From Enterovirga sp. (lineage in GTDB: Bacteria > Pseudomonadota > Alphaproteobacteria > Rhizobiales > Beijerinckiaceae): 45,016 nucleotides of DNA. Positions 29,524-41,336 of this stretch are shown here, in pieces. The stretch covers positions 1 to 45,016 of the forward strand of contig NZ_JAQGKF010000135.1 in assembly GCF_028290205.1 (NCBI RefSeq). Reading direction: 5' to 3'. The translations under genes and the position numbers were made by a program. The notes under the pieces were generated by a model. The model worked only from the letters and a program-made list of their open reading frames with translations, made no database searches and was not told the DNA's origin. Position 1 is the first letter of the stretch. Each line of letters starts with the position of its first letter.

Positions 29524-29653
29524 GGAGGCCCCCTCGCCGCTGCCTGCCACCGCTCATGGGCGGGATGCCGGCAGCCATACGCCTGACGATAGCCCGCGCC
29601 GGTTCACAGACCGTGCGGAATCTGGATTGATGGTGTCTGGACGACGCCGTCCC

Positions 29654-30760
29654 TTAGCTGATCCGGCCCCGGGCCGCGACCGGGATCTCGCCGACCACCC
29701 GGCCGCCCCGGGTCGCGACGAGCCGGTTCTGCAGGTTGACCACCACGCAGACGTGGTTCGGGATCACCCGGACCACGTCGCCGACCTGCGGCGGCGCGGC
29801 GCAGGCCGAGAGGTCGAGAAAGCCGTGCTCCTCGGCGAAGGCATGGATGCGGGCCTCGGGGTGCTCCAGGATCAGGCCGAATCCGTCGAGCTTGCCGGTA
29901 TCGGACGACAGGGTCTTCGACCCCGCATCCAGAATGCCGCGGGTCGGCCCGCCCCGGCTGACCACAGTCGCCACCACCGTAAGCGCGCAATCGGCGAGCG
30001 TGGCCGCCCCGGCAGCCACCATCATGCGGTCGTTGAAGACATAGGTGCCGGCCCGGTGCTCGGTGGTGCCGGCGATGCGGCCGAGATCAGCGAGATTCGG
30101 CGTGCCGCCGGTCGACACAATGCGAGGGGCCGGAAGCCCGAGATCCCGGCAGCCGGCCGTGGCCTCGTCGAGAAAGCGCTGCGTGACAGGGACGCCGCCC
30201 TCGGGCGGATAGAGCAGGAAGCCGGCCATCTCGAGCCCGCCCGCGTCCCGGATCAGCCGGGCGATCTCGACCGCTTCCGCCGGCGTCTCGACGCCGGCCC
30301 GTTTCCGGCCGGTGTCGCATTCGATCACGACCGGCAGGATGCGGCCGGCGCGACGGGCTGCCTCCGCGGCCGCCTCCACGGCGACGGGATTGTCCACGCT
30401 GGCGATCGGGTCGGCCCGCCTGGCGAGCCGGGCGAGCCGGGCGATCTTCTCCTCGCCGAGGAGGTTGTAGCTGATCAGGATGTCGCGGAAGCCCGCCTCG
30501 GCGAAGATCTCGGCCTCGCCGAGCTTCTGGCAGGTGATGCCCGCCGCCCCGGCCTGGCGCTGTAGGCGGGCGATCTCCGGGCTCTTATGGGTCTTGATAT
30601 GCGGTCGGTTGGCGATTCCGGCCGCATCGCAGCGCGCCTGGAGGCGCGCGATGTTCGCGTCCACCCGGTCGAGGTCGACCACGGCGCAGGGCGTGCCGAA
30701 CTCGCGGGCGATGGTGTGGGCGAGCGCGGTCGTCGCGCGCTCGCCCGTCGCGGCGGTCAC
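29654..30760 (-). CDS. D-threonine aldolase/D-serine dehydratase-like PLP enzyme
   Basis: A 368-residue fold-type III PLP enzyme. An alanine-racemase-like barrel comes first, with the PLP lysine in RPHIKTHKS (probably Lys56) and the phosphate-binding ...[12 protein letters not shown]-terminal beta-domain has the metal-site motif NHVCVVVN near residue 340, where His and Cys bind the divalent metal that D-threonine aldolase and D-serine dehydratase need. It acts on beta-hydroxy D-amino acids, releasing an aldehyde and glycine or pyruvate and ammonia; which reaction occurs is not certain. The GTG start overlaps the stop of the aldehyde dehydrogenase gene by four bases, so the aldehyde could be oxidised by that enzyme. 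Confidence 0.85.
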   Translation of the reverse strand: MTAATGERATTALAHTIAREFGTPCAVVDLDRVDANIARLQARCDAAGIANRPHIKTHKSPEIARLQRQAGAAGITCQKLGEAEIFAEAGFRDILISYNLLGEEKIARLARLARRADPIASVDNPVAVEAAAEAARRAGRILPVVIECDTGRKRAGVETPAEAVEIARLIRDAGGLEMAGFLLYPPEGGVPVTQRFLDEATAGCRDLGLPAPRIVSTGGTPNLADLGRIAGTTEHRAGTYVFNDRMMVAAGAATLADCALTVVATVVSRGGPTRGILDAGSKTLSSDTGKLDGFGLILEHPEARIHAFAEEHGFLDLSACAAPPQVGDVVRVIPNHVCVVVNLQNRLVATRGGRVVGEIPVAARGRIS

Positions 30761-32190
30761 GCTCGCGCCTGGCTCACGAACTTGGAGTTCAGGTAGGCTT
30801 CGATGGCCTCCGAACCCCCCTCGCTGCCGTAGCCCGAATCCTTGATGCCGCCGAACGGCACCTCCGGCAGGGCGAGGCCGTGGTGGTTGATGGACACCAT
30901 GCCGGACTCGATCTGCGAGGCGGCCCGCTCGGCCGTTTCGGTGGAGCGGGTATAGGCGTAGGCCGCGAGCCCGTAGGGGAGCCGGTTGGCCTCGGTCAGC
31001 GCCTCGTCGTCGTCGGAGAAGCCGTTGATGGCCGCCACCGGGCCAAAAGGCTCCTCGTTCATGATCCGGGCCGAGAGCGGCACGTTGCTCAGCACTGTGG
31101 GCTCGAAGAAATAGCCCTGGTTGCCGATGCGGCTGCCGCCGGTGCGGATCTCGGCGCCGGCCTGCTTGGCGTCCTGCACGAAGCCCTCGATGGCGCCGAT
31201 GCGGCGGTCATGCGCGAGCGGGCCCATGCGGGTGGCGGGATCGAGCCCGTCGCCGACCTTCAGCTTCTTGGCCGCGGCCGTAAACTTCTCGGTGAAGTCC
31301 TCGAGAATGGAATCGTGCACCAGGAAGCGGGTCGGGGACACGCAGACTTGGCCGGCATTGCGGAACTTGTTGGCGACCAGCACGCTCACGGCTTTGTCCA
31401 CGTCCGCGTCGCGGAACACGATCGCCGGCGCGTGCCCGCCGAGCTCCATGGTGACGCGCTTCATGTGCAGGCCGGCCAGGGAGGCGAGCTGCTTGCCGAC
31501 CGGCGTCGAGCCCGTGAACGTCACCTTGCGAATGACCGGATGGGGAATGAGGTAGCCCGAAATCTCGGCCGGCACGCCGAACACGAGGCTGAGCACGTCG
31601 CCCGGCACGCCGGCGTCGAGATAGGTCTGGATCAGCGCCGCACAGCTCCCGGGGGTCTCCTCCGGGCCCTTCAGGATCACCGAGCAGCCGGTCGCCAGCG
31701 AGGCCGAGACCTTGCGGACCGCCTGGTTGATCGGGAAGTTCCAGGGCGTAAAGGCCGCCACCGGCCCGACCGGCTCGCGCACGACGATCTGCAGCACGCC
31801 GTCGGCCCGGGCCGGAATCACGCGGCCATAGGCGCGGCGCGCCTCCTCGGCAAACCAGTCGATGGTGTCGGCCGCGGCCAGCGTCTCGCCCTTGGATTCG
31901 GCAAGCGGCTTGCCTTGTTCGATGGTCATGGTGCGGGCGATCTCATCCACGCGCGCGCGCAGGAGGTCGGCGGCCTTGCGCAGGATTTTGGAGCGCTCGA
32001 AGGCGGACACGGCCTTCCAGATCTTGAAGCCGCGTTCCGCCGCGGCCAGAGCCTCGTCCAGATCGGCAATGCCGGCTTTCGGCAGCCGCCCGATCTCCTC
32101 GCCCGTCGCCGGGTTCATGATCGGCAGGGTCTCGCCCGAACGGGCGCCACGCCACTCCCCGGCGATGTGGAGGCGGGTCTCTGGATACAT
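30757..32190 (-). CDS. NAD(P)-dependent aldehyde dehydrogenase, succinate-semialdehyde type
   Basis: A 477-residue aldehyde dehydrogenase. Asn151 in [10 protein letters not shown], Glu249 in [12 protein letters not shown] and nucleophile Cys283 in [14 protein letters not shown] are all present. The family resembles GabD (succinate-semialdehyde dehydrogenase), but the substrate could be another aldehyde. It is translated just ahead of the D-threonine-aldolase-like enzyme with a four-base overlap (GTGA), which suggests linked functions rather than GABA catabolism; no aminotransferase is nearby. GGAGCGAGACACC precedes the ATG. Confidence 0.9.
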   Translation of the reverse strand: MYPETRLHIAGEWRGARSGETLPIMNPATGEEIGRLPKAGIADLDEALAAAERGFKIWKAVSAFERSKILRKAADLLRARVDEIARTMTIEQGKPLAESKGETLAAADTIDWFAEEARRAYGRVIPARADGVLQIVVREPVGPVAAFTPWNFPINQAVRKVSASLATGCSVILKGPEETPGSCAALIQTYLDAGVPGDVLSLVFGVPAEISGYLIPHPVIRKVTFTGSTPVGKQLASLAGLHMKRVTMELGGHAPAIVFRDADVDKAVSVLVANKFRNAGQVCVSPTRFLVHDSILEDFTEKFTAAAKKLKVGDGLDPATRMGPLAHDRRIGAIEGFVQDAKQAGAEIRTGGSRIGNQGYFFEPTVLSNVPLSARIMNEEPFGPVAAINGFSDDDEALTEANRLPYGLAAYAYTRSTETAERAASQIESGMVSINHHGLALPEVPFGGIKDSGYGSEGGSEAIEAYLNSKFVSQARA

Positions 32191-32296
32191 GGTGTCTCGC
32201 TCCGTGGCAGGCCCCCCCGGCCCGCGATGTTCCGGGCGCCCAGCCCAGCCAGGATGCTGATTACCGCAAGCGGGCAGGGCGGTCCAAGGGCGCGAC

Positions 32297-33331
32297 CTAA
32301 GAGACCTGCAGGAGACGCACGAGCCCGAGGCTGATGGCGACCAAGAGCAGCAGGGACACGGTGACGGCCGCCACCACGGCCGGGCCGACGCGGCCGAGCA
32401 CCCGGACGTCGACGCCGAGCCCGAGCGCCGCCATGGACACGATGGTGAGGAAGCGCGCCACCACGTTCACGGGGCCGGTCATTGCGTCGGGGATCAGCCC
32501 GAGCGAGCGCAGGCCGGCGAGCAGGAGGAAGCCGGCGATGAACCACGGCACGAAGCGGCCGATGCCCTGCTTGGCGACGGCCGCGGCGCCGCCGCCCTGG
32601 CCCGAGATGCGCGGCGCGAGCAGCGCCATCACGACCACCACCGGCCCCAGCATCAGCACGCGGACGAGCTTCACGACGGTGCCAATCTGGACCGCCACGG
32701 GCCCGACCGGCACCGTGGCCGCCAGAACCTGCGGCACGGCATAGACGGTGAGCCCCGCCACCACTCCGTATTGCGTTTCCGTCAGGGTGAGCAGCGGCAC
32801 CAGCAGCGGCAGGGCCAGCACCACGATGACGCCGAGCACGGCCGTGAAGGCGATCGAGGACGCGACCTCGTCCGGCTTGGCGCCGATCACCGGCGCCACG
32901 GCCGCGATGGCCGAATTGCCGCAAATGGAGTTACCGCAGGCGATCAGCACCGCCATGCGGCGCGGGAGGCCGAGCAGCCGGCCCACGCCGTAGCTCGCCA
33001 GGATGACGATCGCGACGGTGGCCGCGATCCCGACCAGCAGGCCGAGCCCCGCGGAGGCGATCAGTCCGAAGGACACGGACGCGCCGAGCAGGAACACGGC
33101 GACTTCCAGCAAGGTCTTGGCCGAAAAGGCGATGCCCTCCCGCCAGGCCGGGCCGGGGTTCCAGAACGTGCGCACCAGCGTGCCGAGCAGGATCGCCAGC
33201 ACCAGGGCCTCCACATACGGGAAGCCGATCGCCGCCTCCTCGACCCGCTGCAGGGCGAGCGCCAGCAGCGTGAGGCCGGCGCAGAGCAGGACGCCGGGGG
33301 CGAGCCGGGTCAGAGGGCTGGAGAAGACCAT
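32297..33331 (-). CDS. YeiH-type putative sulfate exporter family protein
   Basis: A 344-residue inner-membrane protein with about ten hydrophobic helices. The hallmark [21 protein letters not shown] of the YeiH/UPF0324 family is present, with a second conserved region around [18 protein letters not shown]. Family members are called putative sulfate exporters, but the substrate has been tested for few. The gene stands between the dehydrogenase pair and acs, all on the minus strand, with 106 bases to each neighbour; it is probably expressed by itself. I see no sulfur-metabolism genes adjacent. Confidence 0.88.
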   Translation of the reverse strand: MVFSSPLTRLAPGVLLCAGLTLLALALQRVEEAAIGFPYVEALVLAILLGTLVRTFWNPGPAWREGIAFSAKTLLEVAVFLLGASVSFGLIASAGLGLLVGIAATVAIVILASYGVGRLLGLPRRMAVLIACGNSICGNSAIAAVAPVIGAKPDEVASSIAFTAVLGVIVVLALPLLVPLLTLTETQYGVVAGLTVYAVPQVLAATVPVGPVAVQIGTVVKLVRVLMLGPVVVVMALLAPRISGQGGGAAAVAKQGIGRFVPWFIAGFLLLAGLRSLGLIPDAMTGPVNVVARFLTIVSMAALGLGVDVRVLGRVGPAVVAAVTVSLLLLVAISLGLVRLLQVS

Positions 33332-33398
33332 GCTACCGACCGCCTAACCGGCGCGCCCGGTCACGTCGAGTTACTTCGCGCTGCGCTGCACGTCTGCT

Positions 33399-33418
33399 CC
33401 GGGCCGGACTTGGCCCGG
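33399..33418 (-). terminator. Hairpin after acs
   Basis: On the minus strand CCGGGCC and GGCCCGG form a seven-base-pair stem with loop AAGTCC, about 20 bases after the acs stop. The T-run is absent, so the termination role is only likely. Confidence 0.45.
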
Positions 33419-33437
33419 CCGGTTGGATCACCCGCGG

Positions 33438-35402
<1,965 letters not shown>

Positions 35403-35486
35403 GGCAGGCCCCTCCCGTGGCGCCGTTGCAGGCGATCCTCGGGCAGGGTGTAGCGGAAGCGGTTTTGCGCCCGCAAGGCGCGCGGG

Positions 35487-35502
35487 AACGACTTTCGTCG
35501 TT
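35487..35502. promoter_or_regulatory. Inverted repeat in the acs/hydrolase divergent region
   Basis: AACGAC (35487-35492) and GTCGTT (35497-35502) form a perfect inverted repeat with four bases between. It lies in the 143-base gap between two divergent genes, where an operator would be expected. It could equally be a chance hairpin. Confidence 0.35.
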
Positions 35503-35545
35503 GCGGGGCTTTCCTCTACGGTGGCGCGCCACTCAGGACAGATCC

Positions 35546-36754
35546 ATGCGTCTCTCCGTCGACCCGAACCGCGTCCTGTCCGATCTGCGGGAGCTCGCCC
35601 GTTTCGGCCCCTACAAGACGGGCGTGCACCGGCCGACCTTTTCGGACGAGGACGTGGCGGCGCGGCGCTGGTTCGCCGGCAAGCTCTCGGAGGCGGGGCT
35701 CGACAGCTCCATCGATGGCATCGGCAATGTCTATGGTCTGTGCCCGGGCCCCGGCCCCAAGATCCTGACCGGCTCGCACCTGGAGAGCCAGAACCACGCC
35801 GGCTGGCTCGACGGGGCGCTCGGCATGGTCTTCGCGCTGGAGGCGGCGCGCGCCATCGGGCGCGGCGTCGACGTTGCTGCGTGGTGCGACGAGGAGGGCC
35901 ATTTCGGCTCCTTCATCGGGTCGCGCTCCTTCACGGGCCTGCTCGAGGAGGCCGAGATCGACCGCCTGGCCAACCGCTACGACGGCACGCCGCTGCGCGA
36001 CGCTCTGGCGAGGGCCGGCCTCGCGGGCGTGGCCCGGCGGCAGGTGGAGCCCGGCCGCTACCGGGGTTTCGTCGAGGCCCATATCGAGCAGGGTGCCAAC
36101 CTCGAACAATCCGGCCTCAAGATCGGCGTGGTCACGGCCATCGTGGCGATCTGGCAATACCGCGTATCCGCGACCGGCGAGCAGAACCATGCCGGCACGA
36201 CCTCCATGGCGCGCCGGCGCGATGCCGGCCTCGCCCTGGTGCGGCTGCTCGGCGAGATCGACCGGAGGTTTCCGGATCTGGCCGGCCCCGCCAGCGTCTG
36301 GACCACGGGCCGCATCACGCTCGAGCCCGGCGCGCCCTCCATCATTCCGGGGAAGGCGTCCATGCTGTTCCAGTTCCGGGATGCCAACCCGGCGGTTCTG
36401 GATCGGCTCGACGCGGAACTGCGCCGGCTCGTCGCCGAGGCGAGCGCCCACGGGCCGTGCCCGATGGAGATCGAGGTCTTGGGCCAGAGCCGGCCCGCCC
36501 TCATGGATGAGGGGCTGCAGAGCCTGATCGCCGCGGCGGCCGAGCGCCTCAGGCCCGGCTGTTCCGTCCGGATGCCGAGCGGCGCGGGCCACGATGCACA
36601 ATATCTCGCCCGCGTCATGCCGGCCGCCATGATGTTCGTGCCGTCCATCGGCGGCATCAGCCACCATTGGTCCGAAAACACCGCGGACGAGGACATCGTG
36701 CTCGGAGCCGAGGTCTATTGCCATGCCGTCGCGGCGGCGCTCGAAGCCGCCTAG
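35546..36754 (+). CDS. Zn-dependent amidohydrolase (allantoate/N-carbamoyl amino acid hydrolase family)
   Basis: A 402-residue M20-type binuclear metallo-hydrolase. The predicted metal ligands are His78 (GSHLES), Asp89 (WLDG), Glu116 or Glu117 (CDEEGHFGS), His189 (EAHIEQG) and a C-terminal His in the [10 protein letters not shown] segment. The usual HLDT sequence at the first site is HLES here. SGAGHDAQ near residue 345 carries another conserved His. Relatives hydrolyse allantoate, ureidoglycine, N-carbamoyl-amino acids or beta-ureidopropionate; the substrate cannot be decided, and no purine or pyrimidine degradation genes lie nearby. The ATG at 35546 is chosen over upstream in-frame codons for normal length. 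Confidence 0.88.
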   Translation: MRLSVDPNRVLSDLRELARFGPYKTGVHRPTFSDEDVAARRWFAGKLSEAGLDSSIDGIGNVYGLCPGPGPKILTGSHLESQNHAGWLDGALGMVFALEAARAIGRGVDVAAWCDEEGHFGSFIGSRSFTGLLEEAEIDRLANRYDGTPLRDALARAGLAGVARRQVEPGRYRGFVEAHIEQGANLEQSGLKIGVVTAIVAIWQYRVSATGEQNHAGTTSMARRRDAGLALVRLLGEIDRRFPDLAGPASVWTTGRITLEPGAPSIIPGKASMLFQFRDANPAVLDRLDAELRRLVAEASAHGPCPMEIEVLGQSRPALMDEGLQSLIAAAAERLRPGCSVRMPSGAGHDAQYLARVMPAAMMFVPSIGGISHHWSENTADEDIVLGAEVYCHAVAAALEAA

Positions 36755-36759
36755 CGCCT

Positions 36760-37062
36760 TCAGCAGCCCTTGCAGATGCCTCGGGTGATCTGACGGTCCA
36801 GCGCCTGGCTCTTGCGGTCCAGCTCGGGCGTGGTGCCGGCCCGGTCGCCCACGGGAGAGCCGGGCGGCTTGGTCCGGCCCACGGCGGTGGTCCCGCCCGT
36901 GCGGTCGCGGGCCCCGGCCGTGGCGTTCGGAAGCGGGGCGGCCGGACCGGAGCCGGAGGAGGAGGATAGCCCGCTCCCGGCCGGCGGCGTGGCTTGCGCC
37001 CGCGCCGGGCCGGCCAGGAGCCACGTGCCGGCCAGCAGGATGGGAACCAGGAATCGGATCAT
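36760..37062 (-). CDS. Small secreted protein with C-terminal CxxC
   Basis: A 100-residue protein. An N-terminal signal peptide (MIRFLVPILLAGTWLLAGPARA) is followed by a low-complexity Ser/Gly/Pro/Thr-rich middle and a conserved-looking end, LDRKSQALDRQITRGICKGC. The two cysteines four residues apart at the very C-terminus could bind metal or form a disulfide in the periplasm. GGAG precedes the ATG. I recall small proteins with a GICxGC ending in other Hyphomicrobiales, but know no function. It is convergent with the hydrolase gene (five bases apart) and upstream of nothing on its own strand. Confidence 0.72.
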   Translation of the reverse strand: MIRFLVPILLAGTWLLAGPARAQATPPAGSGLSSSSGSGPAAPLPNATAGARDRTGGTTAVGRTKPPGSPVGDRAGTTPELDRKSQALDRQITRGICKGC

Positions 37063-37111
37063 CGGAGCGCTCCGGTTTCCCAGAGAACGTCCGGCCGGCG
37101 AGCTGGTTCGC

Positions 37112-37534
37112 TCAGTCGGCCGTGAGCCCGCCCAGGCGCCGCACGATCTGCCACTCGGCCGCCGTCACCGGCTGCACGGACAGGCGGGAGTTCTTGACCA
37201 GCACCATCTCGGCGAGACCCGGCTCGGCCTTGATCGCGTCCAGCGTCACGGCTCTGGGCAGCTCTTCGACGGCCTTCACGTCCACCATGCCGAAGCGGCC
37301 GCTCGGGTCGGTGCCGTCCGGGTAATAGGGGCGGATCACCTCCACCACCCCGACAACCGCCCGGCCGTCATTGGAATGGTAGAAGAAGCCCCGGTCACCG
37401 ACCTGCATGGCCTGGAGGTGAAGCTTGGCCGAATGGTTGCGGACGCCGTTCCAGGGCGTGCCGTCCGGGCCGGCCGCAACCTGCTGCTGCCACGACCAGG
37501 ACGACGGCTCCGACTTGTACAGCCAGTACGGCAC
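37112..37534 (-). CDS. EVE-domain protein
   Basis: A 140-residue protein consisting of one EVE domain, related to human THYN1 and to the PUA/YTH fold. Visible motifs are PYWLYKSEPSSWSW at the N-terminus, WNGVRNHSAKLHLQAM, GDRGFFYHSNDGRAVVGVVEV, and LVKNSRLSVQPVT with final W-x-I-V-R. EVE domains bind modified bases in DNA or RNA; the target here is unknown. The GTG at 37534 is chosen because it gives the normal EVE start and follows GGAGGAG; the open frame continues 220 bases upstream but that part is not protein-like. It is divergent from rpmH. Confidence 0.93.
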   Translation of the reverse strand: MPYWLYKSEPSSWSWQQQVAAGPDGTPWNGVRNHSAKLHLQAMQVGDRGFFYHSNDGRAVVGVVEVIRPYYPDGTDPSGRFGMVDVKAVEELPRAVTLDAIKAEPGLAEMVLVKNSRLSVQPVTAAEWQIVRRLGGLTAD

Positions 37535-37632
37535 GAGGCTCCTCCGGTTGGGGCGCCGGACCATGCATGTTTCGGCTCCCGGCTCAATCGCGACCGCCCG
37601 CGGCATGCGCCATCCGGTCCCGCCGACAAGGT

Positions 37633-37662
37633 TTGACTTCTCCGGCGCGGCACACCTATAAG
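37633..37662 (+). promoter_or_regulatory. Predicted sigma-70 promoter of rpmH-rnpA-yidC
   Basis: TTGACT (37633-37638) and TATAAG (37657-37662) are 18 bases apart. The leader to rpmH would be about 105 nt and contains a GGCGCC/GGCGCC hairpin (37678-37694). It is the only strong promoter in the EVE-rpmH gap. Confidence 0.7.
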
Positions 37663-37773
37663 CCGCCCACGCGAAAAGGCGCCGCGCAGGCGCCCGCCGG
37701 TTATTCAGACCACGCCAGCAGCACCACAATGCGGTCGGGAGTGCCTGCCCGGACACGCGACCGGAGATGAGCC

Positions 37774-37908
37774 GTGAAGAGGACCTATCAACCGTCGAAG
37801 CTCGTGCGCAAGCGTCGCCACGGCTACCGCGCCAGAATGGCGACGGTTGGCGGCCGCAGGGTCATCGCGGCCCGACGCGCCCGCGGCCGTAAGCGCCTGT
37901 CGGCCTGA
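37774..37908 (+). CDS. rpmH: Ribosomal protein bL34
   Basis: A 44-residue, highly basic protein of the large ribosomal subunit. The sequence [20 protein letters not shown] and the [18 protein letters not shown] end are typical of L34. The GTG start at 37774 is preceded by GGAGATGAG. It is the head of the classic rpmH-rnpA-yidC cluster; rnpA starts 16 bases after its stop. Confidence 0.97.
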   Translation: MKRTYQPSKLVRKRRHGYRARMATVGGRRVIAARRARGRKRLSA

Positions 37909-37924
37909 GCTTTTGGGGCGCGCC

Positions 37925-38323
37925 TTGCGCGTCGGACCCATTCCGGCGCGGGGGCGCCTCCTCAAGCGCCAGGATTTCCTGCAGGCCGCGCGCGGTCGCC
38001 GCTTCCATACGGGCCGCGTCACGGCCCAGGGACGGCGACGCGAGGCGGATGACGGGACAGCCTCCGGGCTGAGGATCGGCTTTACCTTGACCCGCAAGGT
38101 CGGCCACGCGACCGAGCGGAACCGTATCCGCCGGCGGCTTCGGGCGGCCGCGGCCGAGGCTGCAGGGCGGCATCTCGCCGAGCCCGTTGATGTCGTCCTG
38201 ATCGGCCGCCGCGAAGCCCTGTCGGCGCCGTTCCCTCTCCTTCTCGAGGATCTTGCCCGAGCGCTGGAAGCCGTGACCCGATCCGGGTCCGGCCGGGACG
38301 CGCGAGGGCGCTCCTCCACCTGA
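37925..38323 (+). CDS. rnpA: Ribonuclease P protein component
   Basis: A 132-residue basic protein that binds the RNase P RNA and helps it cut the 5' leader from pre-tRNAs. Visible are the N-terminal [21 protein letters not shown], the central [23 protein letters not shown] with the RNR motif, and [12 protein letters not shown]. The TTG at 37925 is the best start for the family length; another TTG lies at 37913, and neither has a strong ribosome-binding site, so translation may be coupled to rpmH. yidC begins eight bases after its stop; the small yidD gene that often lies between them is absent. Confidence 0.93.
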   Translation: MRVGPIPARGRLLKRQDFLQAARGRRFHTGRVTAQGRRREADDGTASGLRIGFTLTRKVGHATERNRIRRRLRAAAAEAAGRHLAEPVDVVLIGRREALSAPFPLLLEDLARALEAVTRSGSGRDARGRSST

Positions 38324-38331
38324 CTGGCCCC

Positions 38332-40158
38332 ATGCTGAACACCGACAACAAGAACCTGATCCTGGCGATCGCGCTCTCCGTGGCGGTCCTGATCGGCTGG
38401 AACTACTTCGTCGGCGCGCCTCAGCTCGAACGGCAGCGCCAGGCGCAGCCGACCGTGGCCGGCCAGGCGGACAACCCGACGGTGCCGAGCCCGTCCCCGC
38501 GCGAGGGCCAGCCCTCCACGCCCAATCCCGGCACCGTTCCGGGCACTGCCTCCAACGTTCCGGCCGTCGAGACCCGCGAGGCGGCGCTGGCCCGCACGCC
38601 CCGGATCCGGCTCGAGACCCCGGCGCTGTCCGGCTCCATCTCGCTCAAAGGCGGGCGCGTCGACGACGTTGCTCTGAAGGGCTACCACGAGACGGTCGAC
38701 CCGAAATCGCCCCGCATCGTCCTGCTGTCTCCGTCGGGCAGCCCGACTCCCTACTATGCCGAATTCGGCTGGGTCGGGCCGGGCGCGCCGACCCTGGACA
38801 CGGTCTGGACCGCCGATTCCGACGTCCTCACCCCCGAACGGCCCGTCACGCTGACCGCCGACAACGGGGCCGGTCTCCTGTTCCGGCGCCGGCTGGAGGT
38901 GGACGACAAGTTCATGTTCACCGTGCAGGACACGGTCGAGAACAAGGGCCAGGAGCCCGCGACGCTGCACCCGTATGGGCTCGTCTCCCGCCACGGCAAG
39001 CCGCCGACGCAGGGCTATTACGTGCTGCACGAGGGCCTGATCGGGGTCGTCGGCGACCAGGGCCTGCAGGAATACGGCTACGCCACGCTGGACAAGGAAA
39101 CCCCCATTCCGGGCCAGTCGACCCGCGGCAAGGTGTGGAACGGGGCCGTCGGCGGCTTCCTGGGCATCACCGACAAGTACTGGGCCGCCGCCGTGGTGCC
39201 GGACCAGGCCACGCCCTATCAGGGCAGCTTCACCTCCCGGCAGGAAGGCACGGCCTTCACCTACCAGGCGAACGTGCTGTCGGACGCCCGCACGGTCGCG
39301 CCCGGCGCCACCGTCGAGGTGACCCGCCGCCTGTTTGCCGGCGCCAAGGAGACCCAGCAGATCGACGCCTATGAGCGTGCGCTGGGCATCAAGAAGTTCG
39401 ATCTGATGATCGACTGGGGATGGTTCTATTTCATCACCAAGCCGATGTTTAAGGCGCTGGATTTCTTCTTCCGCCTGTTCGGCAATTTCGGCGTCTCGAT
39501 CCTGATCGTGACCGTCATCCTGAAGGGCTTCTTCCTGCCCCTGGCCAACCGATCCTACGTCTCGATGGCCAAGATGAAGGCCGTGCAGCCCGAGATGGTC
39601 GCCATCCGGGAGCGCTTCAAGGACGACAAGGTCAAGCAGCAACAGGAGATGATGGCGCTCTACAAGCGCGACAAGATCAATCCGGTGGCGGGCTGCTGGC
39701 CCATCCTGATCCAGATTCCGGTGTTCTTTGCGCTCTACAAGGTGCTGTTCGTCACCATCGAGATGCGGCACGCGCCGTTCTTCGGCTGGATTCGCGACCT
39801 CGCGGCGCCGGATCCGACCTCCATCTTCAACCTGTTCGGCCTGCTGCCCTTCGCCGTGCCGGAATTCCTGCATATCGGCATCTGGCCCATCATCATGGGC
39901 ATCACGATGTTCCTGCAGATGAAGATGAATCCGGAGCCGCCGGATCCGGTCCAGAAGGCGATGTTCGCCTGGATGCCGCTCATCTTCACCTTCATGCTGG
40001 CCTCGTTCCCGGCCGGTCTGGTGATCTACTGGGCCTGGAACAACCTGCTGTCGGTCACGCAGCAATACGTCATCATGCGGCGCAACGGCGTGAAGGTGGA
40101 ACTGTGGGACAACCTGCGGGGCCTCTTCGCGAAGAAACCGGCTCCGGCCAAGAGCTGA
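38332..40158 (+). CDS. yidC: Membrane protein insertase YidC
   Basis: A 608-residue inner-membrane protein that inserts and folds membrane proteins alone or with SecYEG. The first membrane helix ([21 protein letters not shown], 8-28) is followed by the large periplasmic P1 domain (about 35-345). The conserved catalytic region is in the C-terminal third: [46 protein letters not shown] with its groove arginine, and [20 protein letters not shown]. It ends with a basic tail ([10 protein letters not shown]). Normal length for a Gram-negative YidC. engB follows after 89 bases. Confidence 0.98.
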   Translation: MLNTDNKNLILAIALSVAVLIGWNYFVGAPQLERQRQAQPTVAGQADNPTVPSPSPREGQPSTPNPGTVPGTASNVPAVETREAALARTPRIRLETPALSGSISLKGGRVDDVALKGYHETVDPKSPRIVLLSPSGSPTPYYAEFGWVGPGAPTLDTVWTADSDVLTPERPVTLTADNGAGLLFRRRLEVDDKFMFTVQDTVENKGQEPATLHPYGLVSRHGKPPTQGYYVLHEGLIGVVGDQGLQEYGYATLDKETPIPGQSTRGKVWNGAVGGFLGITDKYWAAAVVPDQATPYQGSFTSRQEGTAFTYQANVLSDARTVAPGATVEVTRRLFAGAKETQQIDAYERALGIKKFDLMIDWGWFYFITKPMFKALDFFFRLFGNFGVSILIVTVILKGFFLPLANRSYVSMAKMKAVQPEMVAIRERFKDDKVKQQQEMMALYKRDKINPVAGCWPILIQIPVFFALYKVLFVTIEMRHAPFFGWIRDLAAPDPTSIFNLFGLLPFAVPEFLHIGIWPIIMGITMFLQMKMNPEPPDPVQKAMFAWMPLIFTFMLASFPAGLVIYWAWNNLLSVTQQYVIMRRNGVKVELWDNLRGLFAKKPAPAKS

Positions 40159-40168
40159 CGGTTCGGCG

Positions 40169-40189
40169 TGGCCGGGCGTGACCCGGCCA
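40169..40189 (+). other. Hairpin between yidC and engB
   Basis: TGGCCGGG (40169-40176) and CCCGGCCA (40182-40189) form an eight-base-pair stem around CGTGA, ten bases after the yidC stop. It may attenuate transcription into engB or stabilise the yidC message. The 11-mer ACCCGGCCATG at its end recurs at 40241-40251, close to the engB start. Confidence 0.4.
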
Positions 40190-40247
40190 TGTTCATCGCG
40201 GCGCCGCGGGGCTCAACCCGCATCGGACGGCGGGGGCGAACCCGGCC

Positions 40248-40913
40248 ATGACACCCATGGATGAGCCTGCACTTCACGACGAGGCGGTGTTCGAAGCCGG
40301 CCGCAAGCTGTTCGCGGCCGAGGCCGAGTTCATCTGGGCCGCGAGCCGGGCCGACAACCTGCCGCCCATGGGCGGGGTGGAGATCGCCTTCGCGGGACGC
40401 TCCAACGTCGGCAAGTCGAGCCTGGTCAACGCGCTGACCGGGCGCAAGACGCTCGCCCGCACCTCGCATACCCCCGGCCGAACCCAGCAGCTCAACTTCT
40501 TCGACCTGGGCGGCCGGCTCACCATGGTGGACATGCCGGGCTACGGCTACGCGGCTGCCGCCAAGGAGAAGGTCGCGGGCTGGACGCGGCTGATTCGGGC
40601 CTATCTGCGCGGGCGCGCCAACCTGGCCCGGGTCTATGTTTTGGTGGATTCCCGCCACGGCCTGAAGGAGCTCGACCTCGAGGTGCTGAAGCTCCTCGAT
40701 GTGGCGGCGGTGTCGTATCAGGTGGTGCTCACCAAGGCGGACGAACCCAAGGCGGCCGAACTCGAGCGGCGCGTGGCCGACACGGCCGCGGCCCTGGCCC
40801 GGCGCCCCGCCGCCTTTCCGCTGATCCGCCCGACCTCCAGCCGCTCGGGGCTCGGCGTCGCCGAATTGCGGGCCGACGTCGCCCAGCTCCTCTCGGAGCG
40901 CAACAGCCTGTGA
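40248..40913 (+). CDS. engB: Ribosome biogenesis GTPase EngB/YihA
   Basis: A 221-residue GTPase needed for large-subunit assembly. The P-loop GRSNVGKSS is at 50-58; the G2 [15 protein letters not shown]3 DMPGYGYA and G4 LTKADEP motifs are all present. The gene follows yidC as in many alphaproteobacteria. The ATG at 40248 is chosen; a Met three codons later is possible. Its stop overlaps the GTG start of the next gene by four bases. Confidence 0.97.
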   Translation: MTPMDEPALHDEAVFEAGRKLFAAEAEFIWAASRADNLPPMGGVEIAFAGRSNVGKSSLVNALTGRKTLARTSHTPGRTQQLNFFDLGGRLTMVDMPGYGYAAAAKEKVAGWTRLIRAYLRGRANLARVYVLVDSRHGLKELDLEVLKLLDVAAVSYQVVLTKADEPKAAELERRVADTAAALARRPAAFPLIRPTSSRSGLGVAELRADVAQLLSERNSL

Positions 40914-41296
40914 GCGTCGCGGCGCCGGTGCGGGCGCTGCTGGTCGCAGCCGCCCTTGCCGGCGGGCTCGGGGTCGTGATGTCAGCCGTCGCCGCACACG
41001 CGGCTCCCGGCAGCCTCGACACCGCGGCCCGGTTCCTGCTGCTGCACGCGCCGGCGCTGCTGGCCCTCGCCATTCTCCTCCATCTCGGGCTGCTGCACCG
41101 CGCCGCGGGCTGCACCGCCGCGGCGCTGCTGGCGATCGGGCTGGTGCTGTTCTGCGGCGATCTCACGCTGCGGGGGCTGACCGGCGGCGGCCTGCTCCGC
41201 TGGACCGCGCCGGCCGGCGGGTTGGCGCTGATCGCCGGCTGGCTCGCGCTGGCCCTTGCGGCGGCGCTGGCGGGCCGGCACAGGGACGGGACCTAG
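40910..41296 (+). CDS. DUF423-family membrane protein
   Basis: A 128-residue inner-membrane protein with four hydrophobic helices. It fits the DUF423 pattern: an N-terminal [15 protein letters not shown] with a small-residue and His turn, an internal [20 protein letters not shown], and [16 protein letters not shown] followed by [20 protein letters not shown]. The function of the family is unknown. The GTG start overlaps the engB stop (GTGA), so it is probably translated with engB. The frequently seen neighbour argB is not here. Confidence 0.8.
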   Translation: MSVAAPVRALLVAAALAGGLGVVMSAVAAHAAPGSLDTAARFLLLHAPALLALAILLHLGLLHRAAGCTAAALLAIGLVLFCGDLTLRGLTGGGLLRWTAPAGGLALIAGWLALALAAALAGRHRDGT

Positions 41297-41336
41297 CCGC
41301 GCCGCAGAGCGCCGCGTCCCGAAGGGAGGATCCCGG

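Noticed and set aside
37535-37756. 74-codon extension of the EVE-domain protein
   Set aside because: It has two Cys/Trp/Arg-rich stretches with no similarity to EVE proteins and would overlap the rpmH promoter. The GTG at 37534 has a strong ribosome-binding site.
37705-40065. Long open frame antisense to rpmH, rnpA and yidC
   Set aside because: It covers three well-identified genes on the other strand and shows no protein family features.
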